Made by a program: the position numbers and the translations under genes. From Dyadobacter jiangsuensis (GTDB lineage: Bacteria; Bacteroidota; Bacteroidia; Cytophagales; Spirosomataceae), in the NCBI RefSeq assembly GCF_003014695.1, contig NZ_PYAS01000010.1:124001-188000 (forward strand): a stretch of DNA of 64,000 nt. The letters run 5' to 3'. Every line of letters begins with the position of its first letter. The first letter of the stretch is position 1. The notes beneath the pieces were generated by a model, which was not told where the DNA came from, did no database searches, and saw nothing but the letters and a program-made list of their open reading frames with translations. Positions 62,671 through 64,000 of this stretch are shown in pieces.

Positions 62671-63771
62671 ATGAGTGACGCATTACAAAAAACCATCACG
62701 CTATTATTACTAATTGCTTTGGGATTGTTGCTCAAAAGCAAATTCAAGAACAAGGACCAAACCAACGGCATCAAGGAGATCATCCTCTCCGTAGCGCTAC
62801 CCTCAACGATATTTATCTCTTTAATGAAAATCGACATCGATTCGTCGATGTTCGTGATTCCGCTCGTTACGCTGATCTTCAACTTCCTGATGTTCTTTTC
62901 CGCGCCGCTCGCATTCGCATTGTTTGGAATAGAAAAGAACAGCCCCACCGGCCGCACGCTGATGATGCTTATTCCTTCACTGGCACCGGGGTTGTCGTGC
63001 TTCCCGTTCATTGCCGAGTTTTTGGGTGAAAAGAGCCTCGCCATCGCCGCATTGGCCGATGTGGGTAACAAGTTCTTCGTGCTCATTTCGCTCTACATTC
63101 TCGCGATGAATATGTTCCTCAAAAACAGCGATGACAAGGAGACCAAAATGGGCGGCAAGCTGAAAAGTCTTTTCGCGAGCATGTTTCAGGAGCCGATTAA
63201 CCTGCTCATTTTCATTGCCATCATCCTGCTTAGCCTGGGAATCAATTACAGCAAGCTGCCGCCGTTGGTCGTGGATATCTTTGACAAAACGAGCGCAATG
63301 ATGACGCCGCTGGTACTACTCTTTATCGGCCTTGCCGTGCAACTAAAAGAGGGCAAGAAGCGTATCGTTGCGAGTATACTGTTCTTCCGCGCGGGTATTA
63401 CGATGCTCATCAGCGCGGGGATGATCTACGTCCTGAACATTAACGACCAGAATATGGTGTTACTAGCGATCGTGATTCCGCTGAGCGCAGCCAGTTTCTG
63501 GCCGCTCGCCCACATTTCCGCATTCAACCTGCGGGAAGACGCGAAAGGCATGGCCAAGGAAAAAAGAACATTTGATCTGGAACTGGCTGTGTTGTTACTT
63601 GCATTTTCTTTACCATTCTCAACGATATTAATTTTAGCCATTTTGTCTTCCGGTTCATTCTTTGCACATACCTCTACGCTCATTACAGCCGGGCTGATCC
63701 TGATCTGCCTCGGTGCTGTACCGAATGTACTCAGTAAGGTATTTGTCAAAGTGTCGAAGGCATCCTCATAA
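62671..63771 (+). CDS. AEC-family membrane transporter (auxin efflux carrier-like)
   Basis: A 366-residue protein of about ten hydrophobic helices, starting near residue 8 (KTITLLLLIALGLLL). The pattern of short loops and the half-repeat (LSVALPSTIFISL in the first half, VLLFIGLAVQLKEGKKR in the second) resemble AEC permeases and related bile acid/auxin carriers. The carried solute cannot be told. The ATG at 62671 follows the repeat region by about 115 bases. Confidence 0.62.
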   Translation: MSDALQKTITLLLLIALGLLLKSKFKNKDQTNGIKEIILSVALPSTIFISLMKIDIDSSMFVIPLVTLIFNFLMFFSAPLAFALFGIEKNSPTGRTLMMLIPSLAPGLSCFPFIAEFLGEKSLAIAALADVGNKFFVLISLYILAMNMFLKNSDDKETKMGGKLKSLFASMFQEPINLLIFIAIILLSLGINYSKLPPLVVDIFDKTSAMMTPLVLLFIGLAVQLKEGKKRIVASILFFRAGITMLISAGMIYVLNINDQNMVLLAIVIPLSAASFWPLAHISAFNLREDAKGMAKEKRTFDLELAVLLLAFSLPFSTILILAILSSGSFFAHTSTLITAGLILICLGAVPNVLSKVFVKVSKASS

Positions 63772-63782
63772 TCCAACACCGC

Positions 63783-64000
63783 ATGAAATTTCTGACCACC
63801 AGTATTTTTTCACTCCTGTCACTCACCATTTTTGCCCAAACCGAAATAGCGGCCGTCAGCAGCATTCAATCGCAGGCGACGATCCGCATTTCGAAAAGTA
63901 CCAAGCGGTGCAAATATTTCTCGGCTAATGCGCCGGTGACGATGGCCGACGGCAGCGTCAAATCCATCGCGGAGGTGCGCGTGGGTGAGCATGTGAAGAC
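63783..64000 (+). CDS. Secreted Hint-domain-like protein, N-terminal part only
   Basis: The frame opens at ATG 63783 and runs off the right edge (72 codons). A signal peptide is clear (SIFSLLSLTIFAQ). Beginning at Cys43 the segment APVTMADGSVKSIAEVRVGE has the look of the first block of Hint (hedgehog/intein) domains, which self-cleave at a Cys. The catalytic block B and C-terminal part lie outside the window, so the assignment is provisional. It starts 11 bp after the transporter stop. Confidence 0.5.
   Translation, partial: MKFLTTSIFSLLSLTIFAQTEIAAVSSIQSQATIRISKSTKRCKYFSANAPVTMADGSVKSIAEVRVGEHVK

Overview
The window looks like the chromosome of a free-living, polysaccharide-degrading member of the Bacteroidota, most likely a Cytophagales bacterium of the Dyadobacter/Spirosoma kind. 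The reasons are three SusC/SusD outer-membrane uptake pairs, ECF-sigma/FecR signalling, many secreted glycoside hydrolases, lipoprotein signals, weak Shine-Dalgarno sequences, and promoters of the TTG-N19/20-TAnnTTTG type. The genus is an inference; no rRNA or tRNA gene was seen.

Layout. 0-7.3 kb: the start of a secreted protein, a VWA membrane protein, fabG, a YiaA/B-like membrane protein, a second SDR, an ABC exporter pair and a glycosyltransferase-like protein. 7.5-22 kb: a glycan locus with a Tat-type glycosylasparaginase, two GH29 alpha-L-fucosidases, a GH76 enzyme, an ECF sigma/FecR pair, an STN-domain SusC, a SusD and a Tat-exported TIM-barrel isomerase. Two toxin-antitoxin modules sit in or beside it. 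22.5-41.9 kb: a second locus controlled by a zinc-ribbon/LacI regulator with a near-perfect operator. It holds SusC/SusD, a lipoprotein with an ApbE flavinylation motif, a secreted FAD oxidoreductase, ApbE itself, an 858-residue secreted protein of unknown activity, a sodium:solute symporter, a GH2 enzyme and a second FAD oxidoreductase without a signal peptide. 42-51.7 kb: assimilatory sulfur metabolism (TSUP exporter, O-succinylhomoserine sulfhydrylase, CysH of the APS-reductase type, CysD, CysN, a HEPN-tailed siroheme sulfite reductase, CobA), interrupted by a VapBC-like pair. 52-55 kb: a lipid A acyltransferase, a GT9 glycosyltransferase and N-carbamoylputrescine amidase. 55.1-61 kb: a long structured leader followed by a third SusC/SusD/lipoprotein set. 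61-64 kb: a Tat-exported PLP aminotransferase, an AEC-type permease and the start of a secreted Hint-like protein.

How the parts work together. Locus 1 fits stripping of fucosylated N-glycans: fucosidases and a GH76 enzyme would trim the glycan and glycosylasparaginase would cut GlcNAc-Asn. Locus 2 adds extracytoplasmic flavin redox chemistry to a polysaccharide utilisation locus: ApbE, a probable ApbE substrate and a flavin oxidoreductase lie side by side, with overlapping or near-overlapping ends. The three SusCD systems appear to use three different controls: trans-envelope sigma signalling, a LacI-type repressor, and a structured leader ending in an intrinsic terminator.

The least explained DNA is a set of short-period inverted repeats between genes. 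Two elements are built of 10-bp units and two of 7-bp units. All share a GTCA/TGAC core and run as opposed arms, so the transcripts should fold into long imperfect hairpins. Other palindromic repeats lie near 29.6-29.8, 37.0-37.2 and 48.4 kb. The one at 29.6 kb lies in frame ahead of a signal peptide.
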